Assembly (NCBI GenBank): GCA_040954595.2
Contig: CM082592.2
Location: 9,796,001-9,860,000 of the forward strand
Direction of reading: 5' to 3'
Length of the DNA stretch: 64,000 bases
DNA from: Balanoglossus misakiensis
Taxonomy: Eukaryota; Hemichordata
Under the pieces are notes generated by a model, which saw only the letters and a program-made list of their open reading frames with translations, made no database searches and had not been told where the DNA came from. Of this stretch, positions 60,993-64,000 are shown piece after piece. How positions within the stretch are numbered: position 1 is the stretch's first letter; each line of letters opens with the position of its first letter. Position numbers and translations under genes: made by a program.

Positions 60993-62201
60993 ATGTCGAC
61001 GCGTTTCTCCGTCGAGTTCTACGTCAACTTGGCCGTGGAGATTCCGATAGCCATTTTCGCTGTCGGCGGAAACGCACTGGTGTGCTGGGCCGTGTATCGG
61101 AACAAGCATCTGAGATGCGTCACGAACTACTTCATCGTGTCGCTGGCCGTCGCCGATCTGTGTGTCGGACTCTTCGCCATCCCGTTCTCGTGGGTCACCA
61201 GCATCGGTTTGCCGGGAGATTTCTATGCCTGCCTGCTGTTGAACTCCTTCATAATCATCATGACTCAAAGTTCGATATTCAGTCTGCTGGCCATCGCCAT
61301 GGATCGCTTCTTCGCCATCACCGCCCCGCTAAAATACCGCCGACTGCTGTCCAACCGGCGCTGTGTCGCCATCATCGTCGCCACCTGGTTCTTCGCCTTC
61401 TTCATCGGATTAATTCCGGTCATGGGGTGGAACTTGGGACCGCCGCCAGAACCGCGGTGTTACTTCATCGAAGTCATCGACATGGAGTACATGGTCTACT
61501 TCAACTTCTTCGCTTGTGTTTTGACTCCTTTGCTCATCATGATCGTCATCTACGTGCGTATATTCCGAACCGTCAGGCAACAGCTACGGAAGATGAAAGA
61601 GATGTACGCCAGTCAGCCGGACGCCGCCGCCAAGCACCTTGCGGCGTTCACCCTGAAAGAAGTGAAGACAGCAAAGTCTCTAGCCGTGATTATGATCTTG
61701 TTCGCAATATCCTGGCTACCGCTGCATGTGTTGAACACCATAGACCTCATCTGTGAAGACTGCGCCGTGCCTTACCCGCTCCTGCTGAGTACAATAATGC
61801 TCTCGCACGCCAACTCGGCCATGAACCCGATATTTTACGCCTTCAGCAACAAGGAGTTCAAGTACACCTTTGGGAAACTCTTGGGGCGGCTCGTCAAGTT
61901 TGACGTGTTCGACGACAGGAACAAGCGGCAGGATCCCAACGCCGTCGACACGGATTTCAGTGTGAGCTTCGTGATGCAGGACTTGAAGTCGACGTTCCCG
62001 ACCGCCGGACAACGCGCTCTGCACGGCGCGACGAACCAGCGTGCGAACGGGCCGGTGGTTATGGACCCGTGCCTGGTGACGGAACTCGATTACGAAGAGA
62101 CGATGTTTCCTCCGGGTACACCGGCGACGCCGACCGGCGATACGACGATGACGAGATTGGACAGCGCCGGTATTGACGGGCGTGTTGATACTAGTACGTA
62201 A
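60993..62201 (+). CDS. Adenosine-receptor-like class A GPCR
   Basis: Seven-transmembrane receptor of 402 residues in one coding exon. It is closest in my judgement to A2-type adenosine receptors: VTNYFIVSLAVADLCVGLFA, TQSSIFSLLAIAMDR, YMVYFNFFACVLTPLL, KSLAVIMILFAISWLPLHVL and LSHANSAMNPIFYAFSNKEF all align. Adenosine-contact positions conserved by alignment from memory are T91 (TM3), F158 (second extracellular loop), W241 and N248 (TM6), and S271 and H272 (TM7). C80-C156 is the expected disulfide. Odd points: the loop Glu next to that Phe is Ile (I159, with Glu following), and the DRY motif is DRF (104-106). The tail beyond TM7 is about 110 residues with Thr/Pro-rich repeats at the end. There is no signal peptide, as usual for the family. 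Codon use is GC-rich compared with other genes here. Confidence 0.92.
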   Translation: MSTRFSVEFYVNLAVEIPIAIFAVGGNALVCWAVYRNKHLRCVTNYFIVSLAVADLCVGLFAIPFSWVTSIGLPGDFYACLLLNSFIIIMTQSSIFSLLAIAMDRFFAITAPLKYRRLLSNRRCVAIIVATWFFAFFIGLIPVMGWNLGPPPEPRCYFIEVIDMEYMVYFNFFACVLTPLLIMIVIYVRIFRTVRQQLRKMKEMYASQPDAAAKHLAAFTLKEVKTAKSLAVIMILFAISWLPLHVLNTIDLICEDCAVPYPLLLSTIMLSHANSAMNPIFYAFSNKEFKYTFGKLLGRLVKFDVFDDRNKRQDPNAVDTDFSVSFVMQDLKSTFPTAGQRALHGATNQRANGPVVMDPCLVTELDYEETMFPPGTPATPTGDTTMTRLDSAGIDGRVDTST

Positions 62202-63903
62202 CATTACGCCATTTCCATGCCACAGCGAGCGAGACAGGTCACACTTTCTTACACAATTCCTTTTCTGTCCTGGATTTTATTTTACTCACAACAATCATTT
62301 GGCATTTTAGCCAAAATTTCACTTGAATTTGTCTTTTTTGGTCAATCATCTTGACGGTTGAAGCAGGGTAGCTTATCCATTCCGGACACCTGGTACCACC
62401 TTGTGGTAATTGTCATTTTTATAATAAAAAAATCTTGGACCTATAGTAACTTGAAACAATGAGGTTGAACAAACACATTGGATACAGCCAACAACTAACT
62501 GGAGGTATTTCTGGAAATATGACGCCATACTTTGTGAACCGTAAAAATCTGTGACATTTATACCGTCGAGGATTTTATATTGGCCCCTTATAATTTAGGT
62601 TCTAGGTTATCTAGTTCATTTATCTGGGTTCTACATGTACTAAGTTAGATCCATTCCTGAATGTCGTACAGTGTGTACAGAACATTTGTAAGAGCTAGAT
62701 TTCTATAAGTGATTGTTTAGAATATATACAGGTCTGTACATAGGCTGTTTTACTTTATTCTCCTGGCAACTGCGGTGACGTTATTCCATACTCACAAAGG
62801 CTAGTTTTACCCACCATTGATGTTTTAATGATACGCTTAAATTTGTGCAATGCTGGGAAATAAAAACCGAAGATGAAATTTCCGACTTGCAGGCAACGCT
62901 CGAGAACATTCGCCGTCGAAAAGTCCGTCATGATTACCGACGTTTTGTCCATGCTGAGCGATCTAAATTAACTGACTCATTAAAATTCCATTATCGAAGC
63001 GGTGTACTCTCTGATTCACCATCAGGACAAGAGAATATAATCGTCCAAAATAGGTGCGGTTACGCGCGACACTTTACTCGCATTTTCTTCTCAATAGGCA
63101 CAGCTAGACATGTGGCCCTGTCTCCTGAAGCGCGTCGAATATTTGGGCATTGAAATTTGGATTGAAATTTGCATGCTTAGTGAGAGAAGAACATAAATAA
63201 TTTCCCCTGAAAACAGATTACTAAATTGCTGTCAAAATTACTGACACGTCCCAAAATAGTTTCAGTTGTCTTTGATACTGTAACCACGCGTCGACATCAG
63301 CTAGAGTTTTATTCAATTTTCTTTCAGCTAAACTGACACATTTTCAGCAAACTACTACATGAATTATTATCAGTACATGTTCATTTTGATGTAATGTGAT
63401 TAAACTTTCAATATTTCGACTTTTGAAGTTACTGAGTGTCTGATATAAAGGACATACGTTCGCTTGCCAAAGCGTTTGCAATATCACTTCAACCACTTAA
63501 CACACACTTGTGCGTTGCAGACCGTAAAGTTTAAAGCAATGTTGTGAATGGTAGTATTCTATAAAGAGCACATTACATCAATAAAACAAAACGAACAACA
63601 CTAAGGTTGCCCGTCTCCTGTGTGAAGTGATTTAATAAATGACGCGCACACCGTGACCTTTTAGAAAAGGGGAAATCTCGTTACACGTTTGTTGTGATCG
63701 CTCAATGCTCATTGCGTGACACTGCAATCTGGTCGACTGGAGATTGCCTGTCAGATAAAAAGCTAGTGATAATACTGAGAATGATCTTAAGGAACATTTG
63801 TCGCTTTGGTCATCCTAATACGATTACAGGGGGTTATGAGGTTGAGAATGCGATATTCGCTGCTCATTTACATTTGAAAGTGAACACTGCTCAAAGTTGA
63901 AAT

Positions 63904-63934
<31 letters not shown>

Positions 63935-64000
63935 GTGTTGAATTTTTAAAAACAATTTGGGAACATTTCAAGAAGAGGAGAGAAGAGACCAATACTTTTA
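62202..64000. other. Receptor 3' UTR and intergenic DNA
   Basis: Candidate poly(A) signals include aataaa at 62423-62428. No further gene is recognised. A short (atc)n microsatellite lies at about 63906-63933. Confidence 0.5.

Noticed and set aside
61082-62204. Long frames of 224 residues (+) and 162 residues (-) over the receptor
   Set aside because: Shadows of the GC-rich receptor exon in other frames.

Overview
This is animal nuclear DNA: genes split by short GT-AG introns, long AT-rich spacers, micro- and minisatellites, and proteins of metazoan type (AP-2 beta adaptin, PEX12, ZCCHC8, MED21, RABGEF1, an adenosine-type receptor). The exon-rich genes, the absence of vertebrate-type repeats and the presence of a large P-like transposon suggest an invertebrate, most likely an invertebrate deuterostome (hemichordate- or amphioxus-like). 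That assignment is inference; nothing in the window proves it. I built exon models by hand from splice sites, reading phase and remembered family sequences. Every model listed keeps an open frame across all its junctions.

Layout. 1-1509 is the edge of an 87-bp satellite array. 2602-4486 (+) is a fructosamine-3-kinase-type gene. 5274-10631 (-) is the 17-coding-exon beta-adaptin gene, head to head with PEX12 (11481-13668, +). 13972-15525 (-) is a single-coding-exon BTB/BACK gene (BTBD17-like). RPLP2 (16458-17250, -) and MED21 (18011-18956, +) are head to head. An unrecognised gene (19505-21412, -) is head to head with ZCCHC8 (21723-25908, +). ZCCHC8 contains a U12-type AT-AC intron. 26998-28317 (-) is an unrecognised gene for a protein with about six membrane segments. 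29452-33933 (-) is a zeta-crystallin/quinone oxidoreductase gene.

34864-44178 is a complete P-element-like DNA transposon of about 9.3 kb. It has perfect terminal inverted repeats, an exact 8-bp target duplication, 11-bp subterminal inverted repeats and several internal copies of the terminal core motif. It carries two convergent, apparently intact multi-exon genes: a 964-residue P-type transposase without a visible THAP finger, and a 468-residue C2H2-finger protein of unknown function. This is the most interesting object in the window.

46545-48675 (+) is RABGEF1 (Rabex-5) with a long 3' UTR. About 10.5 kb without a recognisable gene follows. 60993-62201 (+) is an adenosine-receptor-like GPCR whose coding region is one exon.

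The host genes are unrelated housekeeping or signalling genes and do not form a pathway. The organisation that matters is the series of divergent (shared promoter) and convergent (shared 3' region) pairs. One of these, beta-adaptin/PEX12, is also adjacent in human.
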